A stretch of 64,000 nt of DNA from Siniperca chuatsi (Eukaryota > Chordata > Actinopteri > Centrarchiformes > Sinipercidae): assembly GCF_020085105.1 (NCBI RefSeq), contig NC_058045.1:15535833-15599832 (forward strand), in the 5' to 3' direction. A program made the position numbers and the translations under genes. Under the pieces are notes generated by a model. It saw only the letters and a program-made list of their open reading frames with translations, did no database searches and was not told the origin of the DNA. This document shows positions 12,601-25,500 of the stretch, in pieces; positions within the stretch are counted from its first letter, which is position 1, and each line of letters starts with the position of its first letter.

Positions 12601-15600
12601 TTAATCCCACACGTAAGCTTAGTGTCAGCAGAAACTCTCCATCAGTCTAACAGCAAACGCAGTCATGAATCACTCACTCAGTCACAACTCGAGGGGCACT
12701 GAACACTGCTGCTTCACCATCTCAACACTGTTTGCTGGCATTGAAAACACAGTCCATATCATCAAGTGACGTGAAGCCCAAACCGGCTAAATTAAAAAAA
12801 TATGCTGACAGTTGTATCGAGTTTGGTTTTATTGAGAACAGCAACAGGATGAAATGCACCATCTGCCCTACGTTGGTAGCGGAGGAAGTCATGATGCCAG
12901 ACGAGCTGAAGCCATATCTGATTACAAAGCACTTGGAGTATCAGTACGATCAAAAAGGAGAGAGAGAGAGACCTTGGAAAAATGTAACCCCAGTGTGGGG
13001 TCCCTGGCTTGAATAATTTTAGGTTTTCCTGACCTAAATTAATTCACTCAATTTCTAAAAACATGTTCAAATGATACTAGAATACAAACTGTGATTGAGG
13101 TGTAGGGTGGACATCACGTCTGACTTTTCTTAATTTAAGAAATATAGTTTAACTAACTGCTGACTCAGGTGGATCAGATTTCTTACTCGTGTCTTAGTTT
13201 GTGTAAGATATAAATAGGTATTTAACCAATTATTAATAAATCATTTGAAAACCAAGTTCTTGGTACTTCTTCAAACATTTGTGCCTGTTAATATATTTCT
13301 AACGTGTGTGCAGGGGGGAAAGACTCACGTGGAAAACATTGTGAACCAAAAAATAAAACTGGAGGTTTCTGATTACAAATCTATTTCATGAAAGGTTCTT
13401 TCTACAAACGATCAAAGACAAATGCTTTACCAAAGGATTTAGGCCTATCTCAGCAGCAGTCTGCACTGGTGTTCATTATTTATTTCCTGATCTGTGACTG
13501 GCAAAATCCTATTTATATCTTGTCAAATTAACTCACATCACAGGATTTTAGATTGGGAAAGAGCACTACACTCTTTGAAATTAAGAAGTCAAAGAGAATT
13601 ATTTCAAACCTATTCAGCACGAAAGGAAAGTGACCATAAATTCTTAGCCAATAAAAAAAATAATCAAGTGAAAGCAACACCTTTAAGATTATCACTCACA
13701 ATTGTCAGGAACTAGTGGAGAAGTGGACTTAATTTAGCGCCCAGGAAGCTGATTTGACTCTCTAACACAAGCCGAGGCTATTATAAAACAGTAAACCCTG
13801 TGCAAAGCATACAATAACTTTTTTGAACTCATAGACCACTAAACTTTCTTCAGCAGTATCTTCAGAGGCTGACATGAAAGCACAACTCCAACTGAAGGTG
13901 CCATAATCACCATCAAGCACATAACAAAGGAGCTTTCCAAGAACCCATTATGGTGAGTGACAACAAACAACGTGACACACACCATTAGGGCTTACAAGAC
14001 AATCTGGACCCCGAAACACTTTGAACACGAGGCAACGTGCAAAGCTCTACCTGTCAATAGTCTGGACAAAGACTGACAGATAACTTCAAAGCACAAAAAA
14101 AAAAGACGATGTGTTGTTTCAGCTTGTGGCAGTTGAGTCTGTGCTGCTCACACCTCCAGACAACAAACTGACACTTCACAGTATCAAAGTGGACAGTTCG
14201 GCATCCTCACACACAGAGCCTTCTGCTGTATTGTTAACTATAGAGAGGAGAAATAATACCAGAAACAAGCATCTTACCTGAGAGTGGAAGTTGACCATGG
14301 TTGTCGTCTCGATGTCCTTCTTCCCCAGCACCTCCATCTTCACTGGCGCATTGGGGAACTTGTAGGAGAAGTAGTCCAGGAAGTCTGGGAGGTAGGACGC
14401 CGCTCCATGGATGATTCCCATCACAAAACACGCAGCCTGGGCCTCGTCCTCGCTGAACGACAGGGTCACAAACTCCTGGGCGAAACGCTGCATCTCAGCC
14501 GGAGACAGGTAGGAGAGCTGCTCAGTGTAGGCGTGCACCACAGACGCCCCTCCGTTGGCCTGCTGCTCGATGTGGATCAGGTGGCCAAACTCCAGACCAG
14601 GTAGGCCCGGTGCTGGGGTGCAGTGGAGCGGGGAGCTGTAGCCGAGCCGGTCCCTGACCATGGAGGAGATGGAGGCAGAGGTAGCGGCAGCAACAGGAGG
14701 ATCCTGGTGTTGTGGTTGTGCAGTGGTAGTGTGGAGTAGACTGCTGCTGTTAATGCTGTTGTTCCCATTAATTCGACTGAGGAACTCGGGCAGACCCAGG
14801 GACACTCCTGAACACACTGTCTGGCATGAGCGGTGGTACATTTTGGGTCGGCTGTGCCTCTCCTTCACCCGCTCGCCATCTTTGTGCTTCTTTTTCTTCT
14901 TCTTCTTGAGTTTCTTCAGCAGGAGGTCTTCCTCTGAACCAGCTGTGGGCTTCTCCGTGGACTCTGTGATGGAGGAAAAGACATTTTTACAGAGTAAGTA
15001 CAATGTTGAGCATCATTTGTGGCCTATAATAAGCAGTTCAGGTGGGGACTTCAATACACTTTATAGACTTGAGATTAAATATTAACTTTGAAAACTTTTG
15101 TGTAAAAGTAATGACATTTGTTCAGCTAGGTTATGTTTTAATGTAACAGTAAATTAATGTATGGTTTGTGTTTGTAATTGAACTTTAACATTTTTACTCT
15201 TAAAATGTAATATTTTATTCAAATTTCTGACATATTGTTATAAATCAGATATTTAATCATATTGGATGTCATCTGCTCTGCTCCGACTTGTTTTCTACAA
15301 ATAGTATATGAGAAGTGACTTGAGCAAAGTTGCCTCAGTATGCAGGCAAAACATATTTAAGAGACTAACGTAATTCAAAGTTTTCCCCAAAATAACGAAA
15401 AATCACTTTTCATCCCTACCTTTCTGTGGAGAAATCACCTCTCCGTTTTCTCTTGCAATGTCATGTACAGGTGGAAATTTGTGATTTTTCCACTCTTTAT
15501 TCTTTTCCTTTTTCTTCTCTCTGTCCTTCTCCTTCACACGGTGATCTGGGAAGAGCAGAAGAGCAGACAGAGTGAGGTGAAATGCTGCTACATCCATGCT

Positions 15601-16285
15601 GAGCAACATAACTGACGAACAAACATTTCCACGTGTATATATCACCATCTGGGCCTAATAAATACTGGGGCCTGTGGTAGAGACAATTATGTAATAATTT
15701 AATAAATCATTTAGTACAGTATTGCTTCACCTACAGTTTTTAATTTGGCCATAAAGTGGTTTAAGAGCCTTGCCGTGAGCAGGTTAGCTGTGCTGTCCTA
15801 CCTCTCTGTAGCATTTTCACGTCGCCGTTCTCGGTCTTTGTATGGCAGCTAGCTGGGCTCACTATCTCCACACCAACGGCTGAGCTCCGCTGCGCTTCAC
15901 TGCTTTTCTCCTTGTGTCGCTTCTCTTTTGCCTTTTTCACTTTGTGAGGCGAGGCGAGGAAGTTGCTGATTTTGAATATTTTCCGAGCGGGAGTAGCGGG
16001 CACCGCGGCGGCGGTGGAGTGGCTCGCCTTGGCCGGGCCGAAACTCCATTTCGCTGGGCTCCCACAACTCTGCTTCCCGTTGTGTTTTTCCCCTGCGCAC
16101 ACCTCTCCGTTCAGTTTCCTGTGCTTCAGGCCCTTCTCCTCCACCCGGACCTTCTTAGGGGGCGGTGGGTAAATGTCGCTGGAAGACTGCGGTCGGCTCT
16201 CCGGCGGCCGTTTAGCTATCAAGGGTTTAGGGGAATTTGTTTTGCTATTTGCTGCGAAATGCATGGAGTCCACGGCCTCGGCCAT
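6699..16285 (-). CDS. rsbn1l: RSBN1L, round spermatid basic protein 1-like, long-tailed form
   Basis: Eight exons (minus strand): 16285-15802, 15545-15420, 14963-14278, 10617-10480, 10344-10202, 9991-9824, 9392-9281, 8390-6699. All phases agree and give 1,182 residues (human RSBN1L about 846). The N-terminus is basic and disordered; a poly-lysine nuclear signal lies near residues 217-235. The conserved RSBN1 core runs from about residue 330 to 680, with [49 protein letters not shown] and [17 protein letters not shown]1 and worm DPY-21 are JmjC-type H4K20me2 demethylases; here an HxD pair (H555, D557 in RAHADH) and H658 (VVHQFK) could be the iron ligands. That role for RSBN1L is inference. Residues from about 684 form a roughly 500-residue Glu/Lys-rich tail absent from human. 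Start chosen because MAEAV heads the only long first exon beside a GC box. Confidence 0.94.
8623..9208. mobile_element. Non-autonomous DNA element (MITE-like) in RSBN1L intron 7
   Basis: The 586-base segment begins TTAAAGCTGCATTAG and ends with the near reverse complement (TAGTGCAACTTTAA), giving imperfect terminal inverted repeats of about 14 bases. It has no open frame of its own and contains a poly-T run near 8970-8990. It fits the common teleost pattern of short inverted-repeat elements with TTTAAAG ends. Target duplications are not clear. Family name not asserted. Confidence 0.6.
9388..9396 (-). promoter_or_regulatory. Tandem (NAGNAG) splice acceptor of RSBN1L exon 7
   Basis: On the minus strand the acceptor reads TTACAGCAG, offering two AG sites three bases apart. 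Both keep the frame and differ by one residue (D-S-C against D-C) just before the conserved [11 protein letters not shown] block. Which is used cannot be told from sequence. Confidence 0.5.
11926..12199. mobile_element. 5'-truncated teleost short interspersed element
   Basis: The run from CAAGTGTGTAGGAGAAAC through GGTTTGTCCGTTCTGGGCTA and ATTATATTCCATTTCTGCCA to ACACTGGGCCTTTAAA matches, from memory, a very abundant inverted-repeat element of percomorph genomes. Its 3' end is present; the opposite terminus is missing. It lies in RSBN1L intron 3. Not confirmed against a repeat library. Confidence 0.65.
12732..13016 (+). pseudogene. Degenerate hAT-transposon BED-finger fragment
   Basis: A 95-codon open stretch encodes [15 protein letters not shown], then MKCTIC and [12 protein letters not shown]. 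This is the BED-type zinc-finger start of hAT transposase-like proteins of the ZBED5/SCAND3 kind (K.R.Y...Y..FGF, C..C, P..LK.H...KH). The first zinc histidine, normally in LKRH, is a Tyr here, so the finger should not fold. Nothing of the downstream transposase follows. It is antisense to and inside RSBN1L intron 3. Read as a relic rather than a gene. Confidence 0.6.
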
Positions 16286-16400
16286 CTTGGAAGTTTCTAT
16301 TTTTTACGGTCAGACGTAACTGGTGCGTGAGAGCCAGGCCGGGGGCGGGGCTTAGCGAGCTACGTAAGACGCACGGAGGAGGGAGCGCAGCAGACAGGGT
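16286..16400 (-). promoter_or_regulatory. RSBN1L promoter region with GC box
   Basis: Immediately upstream of the RSBN1L start the sequence is GC-rich and contains GGGGCGGGGC at 16342-16351, a consensus Sp1/KLF site, about 60 bases before the ATG. No TATA box is evident. This suits a broadly expressed gene. Confidence 0.55.
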
Positions 16401-16817
16401 TGTTTACAGCCTGCAGGCCAAGACACAGTACTGTACTGCTAACAGTGCAGGTACACTGATTGCAACATTACCAGGGATATACAGAGGAGACCTGCTGCCA
16501 GAAGGGACCATTCATGATCTCAATTGTTTGTCAGTTTTGCTCTGCTGGGCTGGACAATCACTTTCAATTGTCAAATATGGAGGAAAAACGTGGACAAATA
16601 GGTTTAATTCCTCAATTATTTTGATCAAACAATATATCAGAAGTCGAGTTATTCATATTAGACCTCTAGTTTCATTAAAAAAAGGTTTTCAATTGTACGG
16701 AAGCACTGAAGCTCAGTACATTTACCAAAAATGACTTGTTTTAATTAATGATTAGATTTGTTGATTTGTTTTGTTTATTTTTACTTTTGTTTCTGGCTGT
16801 TTGTTTTTGGATACATG

Positions 16818-17000
16818 TTAAGTAAAGTCAATTTTATCTATATAGTGCAAAATCATAAATGACAAATTTGCCAGAGAGGACTTTACAATCTACAACATAT
16901 GACAACAACAAAAATCCCCACAGAGAAAAAAAAAAGAAAGAAAAATATGGATCAGAAAAGAAGAAACCTCCAGGTGTTGCTACATTTTGTGATAATGGTG
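16818..17000. repeat. Fragment of a teleost interspersed repeat
   Basis: The segment starting AAAGTCAATTTTATCTATAT, followed by AGTGCAAAATCATAA and GGACTTTACA, resembles a widespread fish repeat (TTTATTTATATAGCGCCAAATCA...CACTTTACA). It is diverged and partial. Call from memory. Confidence 0.5.
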
Positions 17001-17049
17001 TGATGGTTACGCTGTTACACCCAATGAATGCTTATATTGTTCTGCCATA

Positions 17050-18215
17050 AACAATAAAGAAATTTAAATTAAGTTGCCAAAAACAGAGATTTTATGTGTC
17101 AAAACTATGTTTAAAATATTAATATAGAGTTTATTCATTTATCAACAAATGCACCAGTAAAGTTTTTTTAAAGCACATCATGTTCTATGACAATTTTCAT
17201 AAACCTAATTTGCTGATGTATAGATGGTATATCTTACCAAAAATAGCTGGTACATTACAAAACTGTTTGAACCTATTAATAATTTTCTGATAGGCTTTTT
17301 AAAAAAGGTCTGGAAATTAAAAGTCCTCATATATATAGTGTTGTGCATTATTCATTAAAAAACCTTTAAACTAGTTCAGTTATTCATAGCATTTGTGCAG
17401 TGTTTGTGTGGAAATATTGTCCAATGTCCATATGTGACAACAAAGTATATATACATTAAAGTCTTCATAGATGTCATTAGTTGCAAATGACTGAATCTGT
17501 ATTCTGAGATATTTCTTAATAATGTCACTAGGTGGCAGTATAGTGATGAAAATACATTGAGGGGCATTTTGTTTCTCTGTGAAAATCATCACATCCACTG
17601 ACCCTCACAGCTGTCATCAGGGCTCCTGCAAAAGACCCACAAATGTTGGGAGGTGTCAGTTGAAAATGTGCCAATTTCTATTGCACAAGAAGACTTGATT
17701 AGTCACTAGTTTTATTACATCCAAGATCTAAGTACTATTATTCATTTAATGTCAACATTATGCGATTAGAAGTTCAATACAATGCCTAAACGCTTTCTTT
17801 CATAACATACTAATATTGGATGAAAGTTATCTTTTTGTTATGACAGAAAACAGAAACAAATCCTGCAACAATGTGGAAAATTACATTTCTCCCAACCCTT
17901 CTGTCAAATGGTCATCTCTCTCAGTCCACATCCATTTATATGCTACTCTTATTACTCTCCGTATCTGCAGCCACTAAAGTAGAGGTCTTAATCTGCCAGA
18001 GTGATAATGTACACAGTGTTCATCAGCGATGGCATTGGCTTACTCTAAAATGAGATTTGTTTACTTCTTTTGATCCAAATTGTTCACTGGGTGAATGTTA
18101 CACTCGGCACTGACACTTAAACAGTTGCCATAGAGAAGAAGACACAGTTTACAGGATAATAAAGTAAAGGTTATTTCTGGTTCCCTTAACGCAGGGCTGT
18201 GCAGAGAGAATAATC
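17050..18215. other. Intergenic, no gene seen
   Basis: AT-rich unique-looking sequence between RSBN1L and the next element. No open frame resembles a known protein and no RNA gene was recognised. Confidence 0.45.
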
Positions 18216-18221
18216 CTTGAG

Positions 18222-18722
18222 TAGTGGTGGAACATTTGTACTCAAGTACACATTTAAGGTACTTTCCATTTTATGCCACTTTATACTTCCACTCCACTAC
18301 AATTCAGATAGAAATATTATACTTTTTCCTCCACTACATTTACTTGACAACTATAGTTACTTTGCAGACAAAACATAATGAGCTTATAAAATATGATACA
18401 TTTTTCAAAACTAACTACCAGTACATAAAATCATTCAAATTAGCTCACCTTGACCAGCTACAATAGTAAAATGCTACTTACACATTAATGAATCAGTAAT
18501 AATAATCCAATAATATATTTATTACCATAAAACTCACAAGGGTCAATTTGTGCATTGAGTACTTTTACTTTTTGATAAGTACATTCTGTTAATAATAGTT
18601 ATAATAGTTTTACTTAAGTAACATTTTCGATGCAGGACTTTTACTTGTAATGGAGTATTTTTACAGTGTGGTATTGTTACTTTTACTCAAGTAAAGGATC
18701 TGAATACCTTCCTCCACCACTG
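18222..18722. mobile_element. Non-autonomous DNA element with TAGTGGTGG ends
   Basis: The left end reads AGTGGTGGAA and the right end is its reverse complement with small changes (TTCCTCCACCACTG). Inside are ACTCAAGTA motifs at both ends, CCACTTTATACTTCCACTCC and CTCCACTACATTTACTTGAC, characteristic of a very common teleost element. Flanks TCCTTGAG and ACCTTCAG could be an 8-base target duplication with two changes, which would suit hAT. About 500 bases, no open frame. Confidence 0.7.
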
Positions 18723-18912
18723 ACCTTCAGCATTCTGGATAAGAAAGCAAGTTGTCATTCCAATGTAATTACTTTCACCGGCCTAAAGTATCCTGTAAAT
18801 ATTGATGTAAAATACAGAGAAGAGGAAAGGTCGATGCACTCAGTCACACCTTTCTGTGCATTTACATGTAGTCCATCCACGTGGTTTCTATTAACCACAG
18901 CTGGGAAATATA

Positions 18913-19290
18913 CAGAATCAGAATCAGAAATACTTTCTTGATCCCCGAGGGGAAAGTCTTTCGTTACAGCTGCTAACTATCACGTCAGTGCACACAGGAA
19001 TAGAAGAACTAGCAAAAAATATAATACACTATAATACAGGTCAGATAAATTAAGTACCAAGTGGGTATAAGTAAAAAATTAAAATAAGTGTAAAATACAA
19101 AGTGGGTTTACCAGTTGATGATATTAACACAGTATAATAATACAATGTAATAATACAAGTAGTAAGTAATAGTGCATGAACTGTCAAGTTAGGTGTAGCT
19201 TATTAAGATGATTATGAGATGGTGGATATTGCACAGCAGTAATAGAAGTATGAATAAATATCAATAAATAGGGAATTTTAAACTGAAAAG
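18913..19290. mobile_element. Interspersed repeat copy A (GATCCCCGAGGGG type)
   Basis: It opens with CAGAATCAGAATCAGAAATA, then TTGATCCCCGAGGGGAAA and ATCACGTCAGTGCACACAGG, and continues as AT-rich tail sequence with TATTGCACAGCAGTAATAG. The first 160 bases are close to 29011-29172 (copy B), so this is a dispersed repeat. The opening motif is familiar from many fish genomes. LINE or SINE affiliation is not asserted. Confidence 0.7.
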
Positions 19291-19299
19291 AGTATATTG

Positions 19300-22200
19300 C
19301 ACAGCAGTATTAAACACAGAATATGGCACAATTATGTCAAGTATTGCAGAGATGTTAATGATCAATGTCCAGTTTAATGACTTAGGGTCATATAGACTAA
19401 CGCAGCACAAATCTATTCAATATGAATATCAGGATATGGTATAATGAAAAACCAAACAGCTTCAATTTAACGCCTTTATGGCAAGTGTCTTTATAGAACC
19501 ATTTATTTTTTATGCATGCCAAGTTCTAAAAAATGTCCACGTTCACCTCAGAGTCCACTCCCGTTGGGCAGAGGGCGACAGCAGCAGATAACCTGTTCCC
19601 ATGTTACACCCGCTTTCCATATCCTTCATCAGAACAAGGATTCTTAAATATAAATTTCAAACAATGTCTTAATGAAGTCCAGGCTTTTGGATTAGAAACA
19701 AATTGACCTGCCGTTATCTGGTGTTGGCTAGCTGTAGGAAATCCAGCCCAGATGTGAGGGACACTTGGTTGTTTCATTTTCAAGAATCCCTATCAGTCAA
19801 TTGACAGATGAAAAACATTCTCACACATGGCAAAGGAATGTATCAGTTACTGAAGAATTAAGGAATCGGCAACGGACGATTCGTGTGAATATGAATGTGT
19901 GTGCGTGTGTGAGACAAAGAGTAAGAAAGAGACAATTTTAAACTGATACACACTGATCCACATGATTAAGGCAGGTGTTGTATCATATAACTCTTTTGCT
20001 AAATGAATATATGTTCATTTCTTCTCGGCATGCAAACAGTGAGTCAGTAGAATAATATTGTCCAGGTAGGTTTATACCTTCAGGCAGGCAGACTGAGTGT
20101 GGTATTACAAGAGGCTGGCGCTGCACTACCACAGTCATTGGGATCACTCCAGTTCAGCTGGAAATGGGACACTTATGCACATAACAGACATGACCGACGA
20201 CAGTGGCTCCTCTGCCCAAAGTGGAGGGAGATGAAGTGGTCTGCCAGGAAGCCCAGGCAGCAAAGCCGGACTGATGGTCAGATGTTTGTTCTAGTCTGCA
20301 TGGAAAAAACCACAGTGTTTACACAATCCAGGACAAAGAGTGGGCCGAGCTAGCTCACTGGGGGAATTCTAAACACTGTATCGCAAGAGGGCACACTGAG
20401 GAGAAAAAAACTGCTGTCCATAAATGGGTAAAGCCAGGAGTGAGGGTATTATTGGTATTAATAGAGTTCCTGGCTGTGCTCTGCTGCTGTCGAGAACAGA
20501 ATGGATTCATTTAGATTGGCTACGATCAAATGAATTGACCCTCTTAACCTTAATCAATTGCAATAATCATTATCGTTCTTCATACAGCCCGTGCATCAGG
20601 TTAGTTTGTTGTGGCTAAGCAGCGACTGTCTGAGATTTATGCTTGGCTGTGCTGTGAAAGATGAGGCTCTATGATAATAAATCGATACGGCCTAGTGTTC
20701 AGACACAAGTCTCTTGAGTGTGTAAACATTTCTCTCACACCATTTCCCAGTGTAAGTGTTGAAGTACTGAAGTGACTGTGAAAGGTGAAAGCATACTTAT
20801 TCCTGGCTTTTATCCTGCCAACAGTTGTCAAATGAGCTCACTGCTGCATTAGCATAGAAGGAAGAGGAGGAAGGGTCCAACTTGCAGCAATGTAAAGTCA
20901 TATAGAGTATGTTTGGAAAGTTACTACCTTTATATGCAAGGATTAAAAGGCCTCAATATTGTCTAGTTGAAACATTTTACAGCCTCTTCTCCTAAGTAAA
21001 AAACTGAAATGATTGAATCCTTTTCTTTCATCCTCTCAAAACTCAACACTTCTGCAAACAGTAGCATTTAAAGTTATTATGCTCTTACAAGGTGCTGTTT
21101 CTCCAGGCTTATCTAGGAACTTGCAGGCCAGTGCTGTTCTATATTGAGCCATTTTCTTCCATAACTCGTTCTTCATTTCTAACCTGACGCTTCCCACAGT
21201 CCTCTTGCAAAACAAATGGTTTCCTTTGTCATTATTAAAGGACAGCTGAGTAATCTCTCCAGCTTCATGCAGTCAGAGCAACCGGCCAGTAAAAGAGACC
21301 AAGAACAAAAGGCACAAGGGTCAAGTTTCATCACAGTCTAAAAACAAGACAATTTAAGTGGTCTAATTTCTGAAACATCAAACGCTGGCATTGCATGCTA
21401 TCACTCATATCTCCTATCCTGCGGTGGGACTGACATTTACACCCCGGGTCTGAGAAACTAAAGCCTCATTATCTAAACTCCCTGCCAAGCAGATGCCTCA
21501 TTTAGTTCATGTGACTGTGTTTTCTCACTTTCTTTTTTCTGACTATATGTAGACACAATGAATTAGCAAAGAACCAAAATCTTACATGAACTGACAGTCT
21601 GCACACAGCGAGCTTAGCTTCTCCACCCAGAGATTGCCTCACCAATTCTCCACACTTGCTGAGGATTAGTACTGTCCGAATAAAGTCAATAGTACATGAG
21701 AAATTTCTCTCCCCTGGAATTGCATTTGAATCAAGCGGCCTTCTTGGATAAATCTGACATTCCTGACTTTCATTACTCAGAAGCTGAACTAAACCACACA
21801 GCTTACAGTAAAATGAAATATGTCCTTACAAATAGCAAACAAACTCTTGGCTCTGGCCCAGCAGCTAATATTTTGCTTCAAATGCATATTTTAACCTGTT
21901 GCATATGTTACTCACATGTTTGTGGACCCACTGACAGGAAGCTTGGGAAGCGCCTGCCAAAGCAACTGTGACACACATGCATATATTCAAGGCTGTGATA
22001 CTACAGCATGGAGTGAGAATGCATTACAAATGGTCTTCATTAAGTGATGTGATTACAATGAGGATACACTGGAATGTAATCATAGGATTACAATAAGACA
22101 CATTGGCTTTCTAAAGCATTCACAGTTTGTGCCTTTTTATGACTAATTTAGAACTGTTATGGCTAATTCTGCTTATGTTATAAAGTAGAAATATTTGACC

Positions 22201-22507
22201 ATTTCCTCACGCTTCATGTTTGTCATCCACTATCTCACAGAGACAATCTACTGAGAAGTACATCCACATAATCCTCCTCTCACTCCCTCTGTTTTTTCCC
22301 CACCTGTTTGCCTCTCAAAGCTTCTCGCTCCTCATTTCTCTCACAGACTCACTTTCCACTGAACAGCTCACTGATCAGTTCCCCCTCCCTCCTCTTCTCC
22401 CTCCCACCTTACCTCCTCCTCTCACTGTCACTGCGCTTCTCAAACTGAGGTGGGTCTTTTTTACACTCTCTCCCTCAGCTCCTTTCACTCTTTACTCTCA
22501 GGACGCG
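19300..22507. other. Intergenic and FGL2 5' flank, no gene seen
   Basis: About 3.2 kb without a supported gene. Short open frames here lack any recognisable domain. The 290 bases just before the FGL2 ATG are pyrimidine-rich and open in the FGL2 frame without an upstream in-frame ATG, as expected for a 5' UTR. Confidence 0.45.
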
Positions 22508-25500
22508 ATGAGGTTAACAGCACTGTGCGTATGTGGGACCCTGCTGGCCTTCTCAAGCCTCTCTTGGACCACAGCGGACTCTGACGAAGGAGACCTCCTG
22601 GGGGATAATGGTTTTGGGCCCTGCGCTGCAACTCTGAGACCTGAGGGGTCGTGCAGACAGGGGCAGGATGAGAGCATGTGCCCCTACCTATTCAGTCTGC
22701 CACCGCTGACTGTCCTTTTGCCAAAGCAGCTCGGAGAGCTGGAGACGATTGTGAAGGATCTGCAGAAGCTGAAGGACAATGTGGATCAACTGAGGAAGAT
22801 GTGCACAGATTGTACAGTAAGCCACATTGAGAGAGAGTGTGGAAGGCAAAGAGAGCATGAAAAGCTGAATGAGAGTACGGATGAGGATGAGAGGAACTGG
22901 CTGAATGAGAGAAATCATGAGAGACTAAAAGATTTCAGCCAGGAGTGTGGGACAGACAGGGTTAAAGTGGAAAAGACCATGGAAGGAGATAGTGACACAG
23001 ACTCAGAAAAAAGAACAATTTTGGAAGAGAAAGGGAGAAAAAAATGGGAAGCAGAAAGAGAGAGCGATAAAGGGGTCGTAAAAGAAAATGAGAAAGAAGA
23101 AACCCTAAAAAAAGTGGCAGAAAAAGATGGAAAAACTCAGACAGAGGGGGCAAAAGGAAAGGGCAAATTGGGGCAGGTAAAGGTGCCAATTGCTGGTGGA
23201 AATGAGAGAATAGTGGATGTGGTCAGAAAAAAGGTTGTTGAAAAAAATAACAGGGAGACAGAGGCAGACAGAAATAAAGAAAAAGATGGAAAAGGGAATT
23301 CTAAAGGATATCGAGAGGATAAGCTGGAGAATGGAAAAGAGAGGAAGATTACAAGTAATGCAAAATATAAGGAGAAAACAGAAGAAAGTGACCATCCCAT
23401 GTGGCGAGATGAAACAGAGAAAAAAACCCAAACTAAAGAAGACAGGGGCAGTGATGGAATAAAGATGTCTGACGACCATGATGAGCATACAAATAAGGAG
23501 CGAGAGCAGCACGGGGAGGAGAGGAAAAAGGAAATGGAAAAGGGAATAAAACAGGAGCGAAATAATGAAAAACCAAAACAGACTGAAAGCATTGGGCGCG
23601 CAGAAAAAGAGAAGACTATAAAAGAGGGGGAAGAGGAGGAGGAGGACAGGGAGACAGGGAAGGAGATCAAAACAGAAGGAGAAAAAATGGTCCAGAGCGT
23701 ACAGAGAGACAGTGATGGAGAATTAGCATCCAGCAAGGCGACTGAGAGGACATACTTTGTTTCAATCAGTCCGACTCCTCACTCTATCATTAGTTTAGCT
23801 CTGAGGCATGACTCCATGGACTCAAACGAAGCTAAAACCTTTACGTCATCTCTTCCATCTCCTCCTTTGTCCAGCTCTACTTTACATTTGATCACACATG
23901 TCAATCAAGGGATGACAATAACTGCTGACAGACTACCAACCCAAAGCACAGGCCTCGGAGCAGCTGGCATTGCTAAGCACCCAAGCCCTGGTGTAGGGGC
24001 AGGCTTTAGGACCACAAGTAGGCCAACAACAACAGCCACAATAAGCACACTGGGTGGCCCTGGACAGCAGATAACCAGTGCCACCATTAGGTTCACCTCT
24101 ACAACCAGTGCAAGACCTGGGGCAGGCTTCCAGGGTCGAGTTGGCTCAACTACGGCAACTACAACCACCACAACTCCTCATCAGAATTTATACACAAGTA
24201 CATTCCCAGGAGTCGCAGACCGCAGCCGTTGGACAGCTAAAAAGAACATCAGCTCAAACACTAAGACTGGCGTGAAGCCTCTATCAGGTCGAGGACCAAA
24301 GCCCGGTGAAAAGCATAAACCTGCAATTAAGCCTGAAGCAGACCAAAAGCTTAAAAATCCTAAGAATGCCCGTAAACCTGACCAAGCTCCTTTGCCTGAC
24401 AAAAAAACAAAACATGTCCAAAAGCAGAAGCCTCAAAAGTCAAAACCTGAGAAGCCTGTTCACCCTCTCAAAAAAGACAAGCCTGACCAAAAACAAAAAC
24501 CTCACAAAACGCTAAAAGAAGAAACAAAACCTGGGCAAAAGTCTACATCAAACCAATATCTCACACCTGTTCAAGAGCCTGAACCTGAAGGAAGTGAAAC
24601 AACTAGTCTCAGGGCAAAACCTAACCAAAAGTCTGCAGAATTAATAGAAAATTCTGATGAAAATCCTTCCCCCGAGCCTAAATCTGCCCAAGACTCAGCA
24701 CCTGGACAAAAGCTTACATCTGATCCTGCCCTGATCAAACCCCCTGATCAAAGGCCTAAACCCAGCCAGAACCTCCCTCAAATAAACCAAAAGCCTAAAC
24801 CTGGCCAAGCACCTAAACTTAACCAAAAACATCCAGAGCTCATGACAGGCCAAAAGACTAAACCAAATGTCAAGCCTAGACCTGACCTAACACCACAAAA
24901 CAATCAAGGGCTTAGAACACCTCGGCCTGACCAAATCCTTCATCTTAACCACGAATCTGTGCCTGACGAAAGCCCTGAAGCAGAATCCAACAAAACCTCC
25001 AAACCGAGGCCTCCTCCACCAACCAGACCTACATTCAAGCCAGGAGCAACACCTGCTCAAAGGCCAAAACCAGCAGCGCAACTAAAGCCAAGTCCAAAGA
25101 CCAAAACAGATTTAGATCCTCCTCAAATCAGCGCGACTACTTCAGACGACATCCAAAACTCTCAAACTGACATGCCACCTGCATCTGGCCCTGTAAAACA
25201 AATTGCTGAAGTTACTCATTCCGCAGGGGACACAGAGTTCAGTCCCAGCACGATGAAAACTATCACTCTGGGTCCAAAGACCTCCAACAGCCTGGAGACT
25301 ATACCCTTCCCTCGCCTTCACACTCTTTCCGAAGGCTTCACGATGAGCCCAGACAGCAGGATTACATCTGATCTGAGGCCACAGACAGCCGGTCAACCCC
25401 CACTGATCCCAATGACAACAAGACCAAACAAAATCATCCGTGGGATCCACCCAAGCGTTATCCCTAGCACCAGTCCAGGATCCACAAAGCCAGATCAAAC

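Larger units (their letters stand above)
10640..14270 (-). other. RSBN1L intron 3, otherwise non-coding
   Basis: This 3.6 kb intron holds the truncated short element at 11926-12199 and the BED-finger fragment at 12732-13016. I see no exon, RNA gene or further element in the rest. Confidence 0.5.

Noticed and set aside
16237-16734. Plus-strand frame across the RSBN1L promoter
   Set aside because: It starts inside RSBN1L exon 1 antisense and shows no domain or splice support.
22220-22507. Upstream extension of the FGL2 frame by 96 codons
   Set aside because: It has no ATG; it would bury the signal peptide beginning at 22508.
23105-23736. Long minus-strand open frames opposite the FGL2 Glu/Lys-rich region
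   Set aside because: They are mirror images of GAA/AAG-rich coding sequence (Ser/Phe/Leu-rich reading) with no domain, no splice sites and no conserved start.
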